Shown: one piece after another, positions 32,701 to 47,700 of the stretch
How positions within the stretch are numbered: position 1 is the first letter of the stretch
Layout of the letters: every line of letters begins with the position of its first letter
Source of the DNA: Macrosoma leucophasiata
Lineage: Eukaryota > Arthropoda > Insecta > Lepidoptera > Hedylidae
Length of the DNA stretch: 64,000 bases
Direction: 5' to 3'
NCBI GenBank assembly: GCA_036365455.1
Contig: JAWQUS010000016.1
Span: forward strand, 12,175,001 to 12,239,000
Translations under genes and position numbers: made by a program
Notes under the pieces: generated by a model
Databases searched by the model: none
Seen by the model: only the letters and a program-made list of their open reading frames with translations
What the model was told of the DNA's origin: nothing

Positions 32701-35700
32701 TGTTCGGTTGACTGACTGCACTAGCGGAAGAATTGTGAAGGCGGTGGGTCGTCACGTCCCGACGCCAAAAGTAACGCCTGATCTGAATATCTCACATTTA
32801 TATTACTCTGATAATGGATTTTACTGTAATAATTACAGTGCCATCCATCATCAAATAGCGACGGAATGCAGTCAATTTTGTTACGCAAAAGATCCGTAAG
32901 GTCAAATACTGAAACGTCACTCAAATCTAAGTGGGATTTAAGTCTTTAGTCTGTGAACTCGTGCAAACCACAGTGATAACTTATATTAAATTTGAGGGTT
33001 GCTTAAAATGAAGTGATTGGCCTATAGATTTGTTTGGATTTTACTGCTCGATATTTCAAATGGATTTTCCGAATCAAAATTCCGGAACGGGATTCCGAGT
33101 GTATATTGAAGCATTGGCCGCCTTTATCATCGAATCGTACCGAGCTCCTCCGGCGTGGCCAGCGTGGGCTCCTGATAGATGGCGAGCGTGGCGATGATCG
33201 GCGTGTACACCAGCAGCAGCCACAGCCAGTCCCACACCAGCGCCGTGCCCCACAGCACGCCCGGCCGCACGCCCGATACCCGCTGCAGCAACTTCGCGCC
33301 ACTAACTCGCTCCTGTGTTCATGCACATTCATATTTATTCAAGTCTACTTCCACTCAAGTTCGAGCTATACGGCTCCGCCGTAGTTTGGCGTGGTACGGC
33401 ATGGTGAGGGACGGCACGCTTCGGCACACAGAATGATCCGGTAGCATCGGGTTGTATACAGCGGCATGTTACAAGCTCTTGTGGCACGAAAGAAGACGAC
33501 CTTTGTTCGGCCGCACGCGCTAGCCGCTGAGATGGCCGCCCGAACGAATTAGATTCAACAAAATTTAGCATTCGTTTTTTCCTAAACACAGAACAGTAAT
33601 CTATATAAACCGAACAGACAGACAGGCACGCAGCGGGGAACTTTATTACATAATATGTATAGATACAGAACAACATTTTTTAGTTATTGTCTACACAAAA
33701 ACTAAAAAAAATAGAAAAAAATTAAGCAGCGAATTATTAAACTCTTTTGCAATCGAGTTCCGGCAAATATTTACGTAATCCGGTAAAATCTAAGTCCAAC
33801 GGGTACAAAAAACTCATTATCTACTTCAGAGTGATATCAAGGACGAAGATCCACGGCAACCGCCTATTGCTGTCAACAAGGCATTCAGAGTACACGCACT
33901 GTCACGCACTAGACTAACTGGTTTGGACCAGTATACTTAATCATTGACCCGACCTTACGCAGTTAATAAAGGACACGGATTTGTAGTAGTAATGTTCTAT
34001 ACAGTTCAGTCACAGTAAACTGCTGTTGGAAAAAACGAACGTATAAATAGAAACGTCATTTTGGTGGTTGCTTGTTTTTTTTTTGCAATAGCGTATATTG
34101 GCCTACTAGTTTGTTGCATCCTTGTCATCCATAAAGTATAGCACGACAAATTATGAATACATGGATGACCATGTAATATAATTAAAAAAAAATATATATT
34201 TATATATATGAAATAATGTATATGTCTGCTTCAAAACGTGTATTAATTTATGAATATTAAACGTACCAGAAAAAATTACACTGTGCTATATAAATACTGT
34301 TAAATGGCGCGATTAAGTACTTGTAACTTATTCTCTGAATAAGTACGGAACCCGCGGTGCGCGAGCTCAGACAGATTGACTTTAGCATTCATAATATTAT
34401 TGTGATTAATTTGCAATCTCTACTCTATTTAGATTATAACATTGTAATACAACAATCAAGTACCTAATTGAGATATGATTAATAACACGATAAGTAATAT
34501 TTTATAATAATTCGTGAAAAGATTTGATGATAAATGTTTATCATGTCGGAAAGTGGGCAATTATGCAATTTACATCATTATTATATAGTATAAAACAAAT
34601 TCGCTTGTCTGTCTAGAGCAGAGGTTCCCAAACTATTTTTTTCTTGTAGACCCTTTACAATATTTTCTGGTTTCTGTGGATCCCCGTCCTTGCTACATTT
34701 ATATCACATTCCCATATTTCCAATTTTTATTCACGCCTAAGTAGACCCCATCGAGTCTCCCATGGACCACTTTGGGAATCACTGGTATGATGTAAGTAAA
34801 TTGGTACTATCAGTGTATGTGTTGAGATCCATTATCGTGGACCCCCATTTTCATTTCATGGACCCCAAAATTTTTTTTTCGCTGACGCAGACCCCTTTCA
34901 GCTTATCATAGACCCCCAGGGGTCGATATAGACCACTTTGGGAATCACTGGTCTAGAGTCTAGCCCTAGGTTTTAGGCTTAGACGTTTAGAACTAACCAA
35001 CGCATTTCCATGCGGTTATTTAATAGATAGAGTCATTCGAGAGGAAGGTTTATACGTATAGTACGTGTGTAATTTAGTAGAGAAACATAATAATATTTTA
35101 GACGGACTTATGTAGGCGGCGCGTCTCGAGACGGCACTAGTCTACTTCACCAGGCAATTGGCGAGCGCAGACGGCGCTTTAGCCTAAAAGAGAAACATTG
35201 AACATTTAATAGGTTACCAATGTGATGTCGTAAATAAACACATTTTTGCGCTTACATTGCAAACGCTGGCTGAACCTCATGAGATAGGTCAAATAATGTA
35301 CTACAGTAATATACTCCTTAAAAGGTTTGTGATGCTATATATCCATCTCTTAGGGATAACCCACAATAACCATTTTTATAGTCTGCGTACTGCAGCAATA
35401 AACACATAAAAATGATTTATGATTAAAAAAATACCTTGATTACAAACAAAACGAGGAACGCAGTGACAAACGCCATACAAAAGCCGATGTTGAAAGCGAA
35501 CTGGAATCCCATGCTGCTGCCTGAAGCCATCACTCTTATCTAAAAGAAATTGCAAACAACATATTCTAACATAAGTAGATATTTATTCTCAAAATGGGTT
35601 TTACAATCGGTCCCATATAATCGTGGAAGATATTCGGATTACATAAAATATCGTTCAAGTTATTATTAATAGGAACATTTTTATCTTTCATTAGTTGAAA

Positions 35701-38700
35701 TGTTTCTAGCTTGAAACTAAGATCATTTGTTATCGTTAAATTTGATAAATTCACATGTTTTCTAAGACATTTATCAAATAGCTTAGTAAATCTAGATATC
35801 CAATATATTCAAACACAGGAGTGGCACCGTATTAGGACGGATCTAAAGATTTTTTTACAGATGGCTTTAAGCTGCAGTTTTCACTGTCACTTGACTTCAA
35901 ATCACTGTTTTATGCCAATTTTAATTCAACTGGTAGTTGAAGTCCAGTGTTGGAGCTCGAGGGCGGAGGCACCTCCGCATCATCTAATCTGTCATGAAGA
36001 GATGTTCATGTATAACTCCGTAATAAATATCACATATATTCAAAGCAACTTAAACCTCAATCGCAATGCAATAAGTTAAAACAAAACGGATTATTAATAT
36101 GTAATAACGTGTAGTTGCGCTCAGATAAATAAGTACTTTTTAAACATTTAGCAGTGTAAAGTTCTTCACAGTCAAGGTCGTAGGTTACTTTAGTCGATCC
36201 CCTACCTTTATTGAAGCTACCACATCCAATTTAACTTCCGTTATTGGAGTATCTAGCTGCCAAACTATCTTTAAGTAGTTTCATGCGTTCCTAAGCAATA
36301 GATTTAAAATTAAAATTAATTTATTTCATATTTCTCACATGCATATAAGTAGGTGACCATATCAAAAAATATATAAAATCAAATTAAAATCAAATCCACC
36401 ATCGAATTACAGTTAAAAGTAAATAATTAAATTAACATAGTAAATTTACAATTCAAGTTTTAATTAAATGATACAATCAAAATATTAAAAATGTCACCAA
36501 CAAACAAAATATAATAAATAAAACTTGTACATACGTAATAACTTCAATTATGTTATGTCAATCAATGTATATTTTGTGCCTTTCAGGATTCATGAGTTTT
36601 AATACTTTAAGACTGTAAAAGGCTGTCAGGTTTGTATGCAAGCACTCTTAGAAATGGGTATAGTTTTGGACTGGATGTACTGTTTTGAAAGTTAAGATGG
36701 ACTTCAGTCCACCATGATATCGGTATCGTCATCAACACTTTCTATCATACACATAATAACAAATTAATCGATAGACAAAAAGTGAAGTGTTTTTATCCAT
36801 AACCAAATGATATATACAGTGAGTGAGTTAATGATTAGTTGTGTTGAAAGCCATCGTCGCGTAATCGACCCGTACTTCGTAATGCATGCCTTAGCATGAC
36901 CATTCATTTATAATCCTCACTAAAAAGGGACGCCTGCGGCACTTTGTAGTAAACAACTTCTTCAAAGTTAACAGATAGCATTTATTCGCGTTTGGGACTG
37001 AAGGTGTTCAAGTAAGAATTATTAAATGTTTGTATGTATCTTCACGTCAGGTGCCTCACGGGATAGGCAGAGAGTGGATCAACAAAGGTATTTACACACC
37101 TCCCGAGCCTCCCCTATCTTTAACACTCTCTTCATACGTACAGGCCGATACCACAATAAACAGCATTGTTTTTATTTTTGCAGGAATTGAAAATAGCTCG
37201 AAATGGTTGGCACAACAATGTTTGCAAAATAGCAATATTTTGCTTGCTGGGGACAGTGGGAGAGATACCCTGCTATAAGCAGGACACAATAATAATATGG
37301 TCACTGTCGCGATAACTCGTTTTTAATCACATCAAATAAACATTATTTCATAACTATTTAGGGGAAATCAAACGTACCAATACATCTGCATAAAAACAGC
37401 ACATAAAAACGTACTTCAATTTATATGCTTAAAATAGATGTCCTAATTTATTTAGAGTACTAATGTAAATTGTAATTGCTTCCTACTGGTAGTTGAAGAC
37501 GAAAGGTCGTCTTTACGTCTCAAATATTAATTTAATGGGTGACATTAACACAGAGATTATTGATGCATAATAATACAACATAGAGTAAATTTAATAGCAA
37601 TATAGCTCTTGACTCGAAAAGAAATATCTCATTATTTTTCTAGGTACCTATATTTTTAAAATTATTTTCATAGATCATCTCGTATTATTTTAGAACTCTG
37701 GAGCTTCTGAACATAAAAAATAACTTACCAAATTATCAATGGAATACGGCAGCGGTTGGTTGATGACCTTCAGAGAAGAGCCAGGTGAGAGACCTCGCAT
37801 GATGGCATTGTTGACAAGCGCAAGCGAGATGGCAGAGTCGTGGTAGCCGTAGTTGCTGAACCAACCCGTTATGCGGCCCGCCGCGAAAGTCGCACCGGCT
37901 AAGTTTTCGTAACGAACTCGATGGATGTTTGTTTCACTCTAATAAAAGAAAACCATAATAACATGTAACTATTGCTTTACTACTAGAAGAAACAGAGAGT
38001 CGAGGTTGTAGGCATCAACGTATTACGTTCAGCGCTGCAACATCGTGATGCGGCCAGATACTCGTGTGTTAGCATCTTAAATTTTACAAATAATCACACA
38101 TTATTATCGTACAAAATAAACACGATTTAACAACAATTAAGGGGAATTTAAACTATACATTATTCATCTGTAATGTACTACAGTCCCATAATTTTTGATG
38201 TAGAGGCACATTATTATATTGAAATTTCTGTGTAGATATTTATAGGGCAGTATTCACTTACTAGCATCAATATGGACTTACTGGCTTGTTTGCGACTTCA
38301 GAATTAATAGGACATCAGCAAATTTTATCAGATTTGAAAGTTATGAATGGAATAGAAGCTCAGGTAGGAGCAAGAGCATGATTTAAAAAATAAACACTAT
38401 AAACGAATTTTTTTTTTAATTGAATAAATAATAAATAAATTTATGAAATTAAAAATAACGAAAGAAGCGTAGTTTAAGTAAGTAATATTGGTAATATGGA
38501 ATAACAGATGTAGCTATTGCGAGCCTTTTCTAGTAATACAAAATCTCGCAATATTAGTACTTAATTTTATGATTGGTGTATTTGGGATGAACAATGAACA
38601 CACCGGTACAATTCTCGGTTTAATCATTTTCGAAAATCAAGTTTTTAAATCAGAAATAATAACTAGGAGGTAAACGGGCAATAAGGAAATGGCAATGAAT

Positions 38701-41700
38701 AATGATGGAAAAAGCCAATTCGCATAAACTTGGTACACATTAACGACAAGGGATTTGTCGAAAGGCTCATTTTTGCTGTCACTGAGGCAAAACAACTCAA
38801 ACCTCAATGGCAGCAACGCATCCTCATTTTGGCTTCTGGTTTTTGTGTAGTGTTGATGGTTATAGGCTGCAACATATGTACTAAAACACTATATAGATAA
38901 GTCACTCCCCTTGGTTGCATGGTCAGTCATGTTTCAAGTCAATTTACCACACTTTCACATAGTCAAATGTTGACGTGGAAACGTCTATAACACAAGCCTC
39001 AAATAACATGAAATGCACTCTGATATTAAACCATTGAACTGATATTGACATTTTTGTAAACAAGAGGTCATGTTTTATTAATGAAGCCTTCGTTGACGTA
39101 ATACTTGATTGCTAGTCATTTTAAAAAAATACTATAACAAAACAGGAAAATCAGAATCAATTTTTTATCAAGATAGAATAAAGATAGAAATATGGCGCTA
39201 CAATTCCAGTGTAGGAGCTCGAGGACGAAGGCACCACCGCATTACCTAATCCGTCTGCTGCCAAATGGTAGTGTTCAGCACTATCGTGTTGCGGTAAGAT
39301 GGTAATGTATAGCCCCGTAATAACTATCACAGAGACATAACAGTTAAGGTCTCAGGGGTGAAGTTACTTTTCAGGTGTGGCAACGCATCTGCATTTTAAT
39401 CTCTGGTTTTTGTGATAGACATGATATAGTTATATTTCTAACAACCACAACTCCCAACATCGCAATCACAATGTTACCAAAACGCTGCTACAAAGGCAAC
39501 ACAACCACATCCACATTTTGTAGGTTCCACCATGCACAACCACAGACAGCCGCAGCAAAATTATTCACACAGCCACAGCTTGATCATATTTTGTCGCAAC
39601 GGTGTGGTATGGTTGTTGTTTGTACAGCCAGGAAATTCTCCACTTAACCAAAACCAACTGAATAAAGCTCTTATAATAACCGCATAGGTGCCCATCGGAT
39701 CAAGCGGCCAGTTCTCTAATAGTACGTGTGAAATTAGTTTTAACACACACTTTTTAAAGTCATAAAATAATGGCAAATATTCGTTACACGGATTACTGTT
39801 GTAAATCTATATTTAAAAATCGCGCTTATCTCGTATCACCAAAACGGTAAGTAGTTTAAAGATACCAGATTTACTAAATAGTTTTACAATACCTAATAAT
39901 AAAAATCAAACGATCAATAAAAAGATAAATAAAAAAACAGTCAATAGAAACTTACTTTAAAGTACTCACCAATTTCAAATAAAACTTTCCCAAATCCATT
40001 CTTCCAATATCGGTCAACAACATATCCGGATTCATTGAACTCTTGAAATAATCCTTATAAGCCATCATAGCTTTCCTTTCAATACTATTTTCCGTAAGAT
40101 TCAACCCTTCAGACAACAATGTTTCCGTCTCTCTCAAACCATGCTCCAAACTGAGTTCTAAGGCAGGTAATTGCGATATGAACTTCCAAGACCGAGCTAT
40201 GAGTACCGATATTGATATGTTTATTATGGGTGTAATAAACTGTATCAAAGCTGTTATCTTATTTCTCATCGTGTTATAAGCTAGTTTAAGGAACATGGCC
40301 TTAATGTGATTTCTTAATAACTTAAATCCTCGTACTTTCTGTATAGGTTCTGATTCAACTGAAAGACATAAAATTAAATTTAAAGAACATTTTGGTGTAT
40401 TTTAAACAAACGAAATAGACAGAAAATATAATTGTCTTCAAACATAAAATCCGTTATAAATATCAATGAACATGTATGGTTATTAATGTTTCAAAATAAA
40501 TACCAATGTTGTTCGGGTGTACATCAATGGGGACTATAGCGCTTTCACTGTGTGGACCGTTTTGTCGACCGTTGAGGTTATGTTTTTTAGCAGAGTTAAC
40601 TTCATCGTCTTCTACCCCCGCTCTGAATAAAAAATATATTTTTAATGAAAATACAAGAGTTTAAATTTAAAAGTTTGATATGAACTTACTTCATGAAGAC
40701 CTCTTCAAGATTTGTGACTGATAACCCGTAACTAGATATTTTTAACGCGTCTTTCTCGTATTCAAACTTCTTAAGCATATCAGGGAATTTGCTTACATGT
40801 TCGTTTGGCAGAATGTATGTCAATTCAGAACCTGTCACAAAGTTAATACACCAATCAATACAATAATTAGATAATAAATACACATATTATTAGTCATTAG
40901 CAGAATACATCCCAAGCAGACGCCAATCAATATAACAATTTTGCGATAATATTTGTGCTAATTAATATATGTTACGCATTAATGTCACACAGGCGTTAAG
41001 ATGATTATAATAAAGCCAGGAGCCGTATCGGAGTAAACAAGTTCACGTATTTGTACGTGATAATACTCATACTTATCGCCGCATACCAATAATACTTAAT
41101 AACTCAAAGGTTGACTAGGAGAAAATGCCCAGCGGCATTGAGTCCGTCTTTATGTATCTACTCTGTGCATATAATACATATCTGTATATGATAAGTAAAG
41201 CTAGCAACATGGCCTACTAAACTGAAGTTAAACGTAACTTTACGCCTTTAATCTCCAAAGAGGCAAGTAGAGGTAAATGCATGCATTTAAATGTACACAC
41301 CATCACCCTCGATTCACCGGTTACGTTTTGGCCCATGTAACATGTGGCGAGCCTGTTGACATCTCCGGGCACACTTCTAAACTCCGAGGTACTGGAAAAC
41401 TTCCAGGAAATGGCAAAAACTAATATAACCAGAGATAAAGTATTTCGCATCTTTATCTCTGATAGCCCCCGACCCGGGAATCGAACCCCAGCGTAGTAGT
41501 AGTGGCCTGCTACCACTAGACTTCCGAGGCAGTTATAACAAAATAGTTATGTATGTACATTTACGCCAAGTCTCGAGATAGGGGGATAACCATCTGCATT
41601 CGCATTGTTTTATCGAACAACAATAATTACCTATATTCGTATTTTCTTTCACATCGGGAATGTATGTTCTGAAGAATGTAGTGACATCGTCGACGTTGCA

Positions 41701-44700
41701 GTTGTCAGCTTTCACGATGGTAAGTTTGTAGCCGATGCCGTAGTGTTTCTTGAGGAAGTACGGGGTACCGACGCATTGTAGGCGCCCACCAGACATTATA
41801 GCTATGCGGTCTCCCAGCACGTCAGCCTCGTCCATAAAGTGTGTAGTGAGGATGATCGTTCGACCTATGGTACAATACAATAATTAACTTTTCAATAAAA
41901 AAGCGTTTTTTCATTTTCAAGTGCCTTCCTTAGTGTAGGTATAGTGTTAAAAAATACAGCTCTGTGATAATTATATAAAAAAATATTTTAAAGTTATATG
42001 GGACATTTTACCGCTTTGGAGTGAAGTGAAGATCTATCAAACGATTGACTTTAAAAACAAAAGGGTTTAAGAAACCTCAATGTGATTTTCAAAGATCAAT
42101 CTAAAGGCACCTTACACGTAAACTTGGTTAGATGAATTTATTTTTTATTATTGTACTAGCTGTGCCCGCGACAACGTCCGCATGGTAGTCGAAATGCACG
42201 CGGTTTTAACGTTATTGTAACATTTTTCGTCGATACGCCGAAGTTTCTATTAACTAAATAGGTACATGTTACAATTTTAATAACACAAATAACAAAAAAC
42301 AGAAAATAATGAAATAGCTAAATAAACCTAGTAATTTTTTTAAAAATGAAAATTATAATAAGCAAAACACCTACGTACTCGAAACAAATATCTACTAAAA
42401 CTAAGTAAAAACCGGTCAGGTTTTTTACTAAATTTTTTATCTCTTAGCAAAATTGAGGTATATTTATACACACAATGACTATGTAAAATCATACTCAATG
42501 ACTACACGATGACTATGTAAAATCATACTCAATGACTATGTATGTATGTATCATCACGTCAGGTCCCTAACGGGATAGGCAGAGTGTGGAGCGCCAGATA
42601 TCCCGGTCCTGACACACCTCCCGTGCCTCATCCACTATTCATACATGCACGTCGATTCCTAAGACTTTTGACCCCTCCATCACCATGGTTATGTAACAAT
42701 CATAATATTCCTTTAAAAATATGCATCATCAGACTGGTTCGCGTACATTACCATAAATTATGATTCACTTCGATTTTGTTTTCTTACAGATACTAAAATG
42801 ACCTTGTTCCTTGCCAAATTGCACAATTATACGTAAGTGTAAAGTAGCTAAGTCCCTAAGGTATTAATGCTCTTTCTAATGTCAAGATGTAACTTAGGAA
42901 TGCTGAAAACGATAATTTAAATCCAAGTTACCAAGACCTGCACCTGCACTTACATTTAAAAAAATCGCGTCTACAGGGTTCCTTACAATTAGTTTCCTAT
43001 GTTATCACAAACACCATAAACTTCTTAAAACAAAATTATCTTCTTCAGATATTAATTTGCACATTTAATTAACAAATTATACAAACCATTTTTATCTTTA
43101 AATTATTTGCTTCCTCATCACAAATCGTCATAAAAAGAAATCGTCAATTCATTTTTTTCATTTAACTAAACTTTTCGGTCAACATAAAAAAATATGAGAA
43201 TATACTAGCTGACCCGGCAAACTTCGTATTGCCTCAGACTGATATAATGTGTCAAAGGTATCATAGATACGGACTATTTCTATGGGAAAATGAAATTGTG
43301 GTTTTTACTATTTCCTTTTAATTTCTTCATATTTTTTTACCTTTTAAACCTTCCCTGGACTTTCAAAAATCATTCCAAACCAAAATTAGTTAAATCGGTC
43401 CAGCCGAGTCTCGAGTTTTAGCGAGACTAACGAACAGCAATTGATTTTTATATATACTAGCGGCCCGCCCCGGTTTCGCCCGCGCTGCTCTGCTCCTATT
43501 AGTCATAGCGTAATGTAAGCTATCCTATCTATCAAGTTGGATCGAACTGCACATGGTGTGCGAATTTTATTATAATCGGTTAAGTGGTTTAGGAGTCCAT
43601 TGAGGACAAACATTGTGACACGAGATTTATATATATTAAGATTAGTCTAATATGTGTATCAATTATAGACCCTGTTGGGCACAGCAAGAGATAGGGGTTT
43701 AGAGGGTTTTTTATACAAAATATAAAATATAACTAGCGGCCCGCCCCGGCTTCGCCCGCGCTGCTCTGCTCCTATTAGTCATAGCGTAATGTAAGCTATC
43801 CTATCTCAAGTTGGATCGAACTGCACATGGTGTGCGAATTTTATTATAATCGGTTAAGTGGTTTAGGAGTCCATTGAGGACAAACATTGTGACACGAGAT
43901 TTATATATATTAAGATATAGATTCCACCGTAGTGATATGGGGGGGTTTTCAATAATGTGCGTATGAATACAACATTAAAATGACAAGATAACGTAAACAA
44001 ACATTACCAAGACGAGAAAAAAAAATCCTAGTTTACTAAACGGGTATAAGCACAGAGCACAGGATCAAATTATGCTCAAATCTCCAAGAGACGTTTCTCT
44101 TTCTATTTTTAAATAAAAACCACGCCTTTCTGACGTTTATTAGAGCTTGACGTCATTCCTCTCTTCTCTTGTCTTTGAATAAAACATTCAAATGCAGCCT
44201 AAAACGACTACCTCTATGTTGTACAATAAGGTATGCATCATCGCAGGGCAATCAATTGTCAATGAGCTAATGTTGTTTAATTATTTTTTTAAATGAAGAA
44301 TGTAATTCATGTGAACGTATAGAGCGTCATGGTCTTTGACCAAGCTCTTTAAATGGAAAAAAAAGGTATGCATCGAGTGAAATAAGCTACAATTCTTAGT
44401 GATGTAAACGTATATGTATGTAAACGTGTATAAGGCACGGAAAAATCAAAAAAATCGATTAAAATTACCTCCAAGTCGCATCGACCTATTCAGGAAAAGC
44501 CCGTATGCCAGTGCAATACGGATATTCAATAAGTTACCATTTGAATTAAAACAGGAGCAAAACACAAACCGATTTTTATATAAATTGAAATCCATTCTTA
44601 GCAACAAATGCTATTACAATCTTAATGAATTTTTTAATGATAAACATCTATGACATTTTTAATTAATTTGAATATTTTATTGAAAATACCTATTAAAACT

Positions 44701-47700
44701 AAAGCCTTATTGGGTTCATTATATAATAACAATACTGTTTTCCAATATTAAATTGACATGATAATAATACATGAATGAAATGAAATCTGCTTCACGTTCA
44801 AATAGTTTTATGTAATTTTGCAATTTAAAATATGTACCTATAATTTAATTACTCGCCAACAATATTGCCATACCCAAGAGGGTTTCATGATGCACTTAGA
44901 TAATTATTATTACCACCTGTACTAAACATCTCATGATTTATGCAATAAATGAATTGAATTGAATATACACATATTAAAAAAAAAAAACACGCAGTCGCAC
45001 TGCCACTCAGGAGACATGAACTATTTTGGCTCTGTGTAAAAGAATACGGGTCCGTACAAAACCAATTAATTGAATCTTGGTAGCGTTATGCACTACCTTT
45101 AAGCAGTAGACAAACAATGTGACCATCCCACTACATTATTTCACCACGAGCCACGACAGTGGTACTATTTCATAGTAAAAACAATAACCTAGACAGTGCG
45201 ATACTCATATCTTCGGTGAGCATGCAATAAATAAAGCATGTTCATTGTTTGAAAAACATCCGTAGAGTGAGTCATTTATTGTGGAATATATTTAACTGTT
45301 ATGTTATATTTGCGCAAATTTAAGTTTGCACAAGCCAACAATGACAGTTGTTGAATAGGTTTGCGAAAAGTTGTGGCCACACATGCCACGTTTTACTTAT
45401 ACAAACCTAAAGGAGACGTTCCAAAATGTATGGAGGTTGGGCCCGCACCTTGTACACTATATTGAGAGAAGTAAATCATAAAATACTGAATCATTTTCAG
45501 CTATTCAAATCGTTTATTATACCTTCAATTAATTGTCGTAAGTATATTTCAAAAACAAGAATGTCATTGTAGAAATATGGTGCCATATTGTTGTCATACA
45601 AAAATTACAGAAAATAAATAATTCCAACAAAAAAACAACGATCCAAATTGTTTTTGAGTATTTATTACCATTTATCCATGATTTTATGTATTTTTCTCTA
45701 TCTTTTGATACAGTGTACAACTTGTACAAGGTGCGGGACCAACGTGGAACTTGTCCTTTGCGCAGTTAAAACGTAAGGTGTGTAGTCGGCATAAAGGTTC
45801 TAGTCTTCTCCTTTTACAACAGGAGGTCTCTTACCAAAGAGTAGGTCGCGCGGCCGGGTCGAGGCTGGACGTGAGCTCATCCAGAAAGAAGCACCACCTG
45901 CGACGACCCACACATCGCTACTCAGCCGACTTGTCTATAGACTTCAATATTCACTCTATATTCATCTGAACTACATAATTGTTGGCCACTCTCTTACGAT
46001 ATGCTGATATTCCTAAGAATAATCCTGTTTTGTTTCTGTGCTAGAAATAATGAGACTGTTTCTTACTACTTAACGGAAAAACGATAGCGCTGTACACTAT
46101 CATGCCATCTCGACACTGTAACTCTACCACAATAAAATAACAATCAACTATACAATGTGATAGTCGGTGTATCTTGGGAGAGCAAGCAATAATGTGTAAG
46201 AAGAGTATGTACTATGGAAGGACCACAGCCCCGCTGAGTCGGGGTCAGAATATGCCCGGGCAATGAGGCGACCGCACCGCGCTTTGGTTTTGTTTTGTTG
46301 TTCACGCGCCTGCGCAAAGATCAATTTGCTACCATCGAAGAAGTTTTAGTCGACCAACCAACCGACAGTCGACATAATAATATCTAGTCTCCATTGTTCG
46401 CTTACCATCAATCTGAACTACACGCTTGTTTTCCTTTCACTAAAAACGCTAAGCCTTATGAGAGCAGTTTTTACCATTGTGCTTGAAATCAAAGAACCGT
46501 ATATTACGACCTAAACGAAACACGGTAGAGCTAGTTACTACTATTTAGCAGCAGGCAAATAGGAGTATGAAGTGGTGCCCTGGAGCTTTGTCAATGTACC
46601 TCTACTACAGTAAAATAACAGTAAACAAGACAGTCCGATATTCGTCTTTTCGATGAGCATGCAATACCGTATAAGTAAAACATATATATTGTTTTGGAAA
46701 CACCTGTAGTACGAGTCATCTATGGTGGAATCTATTAAACAGTGTAAAGGTACCTTTTTTCTCCTTCTGCAGCAGATCCCATAGAGAGCGTCGTGCGGCC
46801 GGGTCGAGGCCGGACGTAGGCTCGTCCAAGAGCACTACTCGTGAAGACCCGCACATCGCCGCTCCAACCGACAGTCGACGCTTTTGACCACCAGACAAAT
46901 GCTTCGATATCACGTTCCGCTGTTTATAAATACGTTTTGTTATGGTTGATAAAAAGGAACGACAAAATTTATTTTTAGGACTCCGTACCCCTTAAAAATA
47001 TTAACGGTAGCATTGTAGGATCACTCGTGTCTATCTATCAGTCTGTCAGTAACAGGCGACAAGCTTCGCTACAAGGCGAAGATTTACCATTCTTTGTTCG
47101 TTAATGTTACTATTCCTTGATTCCAGATTTATTGTTCAGTGTTAAAGAGAGATGAACTAATATATAAAACAAGAACTTTAAAAAAACCATTTTTTTATGC
47201 CTTCAATTAAAAGGTCACGGCGATCCTTTAGCGCCTCATCACTCCACCTATATCTGGGACGATCAACTGGACGTCCGGCACTAGACTAGTAGAATCACTT
47301 TGTGTTGGTAGAGCTCCAGTGCCGGAGTTCGCGGGCGTAGGCACCACCGCATTACCTAATATACTTGCTGCTAAATGGTAGTCTTCAGCACTATCGTGTT
47401 CCGGTCAGGTGATATTGTACGGCCCTATAATTTCCAGTACAGAGGCATAACACCTTAAGCCTCAGAAGTGATAACGCATCTGCATTATGACCTCTGGTCT
47501 TTGTGTGGGTGTCTATAGGCTGCAGTCATCACTTAACATCAATGTGAACTGCATGATGGTTTGCCACTCTCATTCCATTGAAAAAAATTGGGTCACTGCG
47601 CCAATAAATCACCACCCTCGTAAATTACAAAGTTCCTCAGTTAAGTTCCGATAGAAAAAAGGTTTATTAGGAAGAAGATTCAATTATAACGTTTATTACA

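Noticed and set aside
32591..32899. 102-codon plus-strand frame
   Set aside because: Starts in a LINE-tail-like repeat and has no recognisable domain; not supported as a gene.
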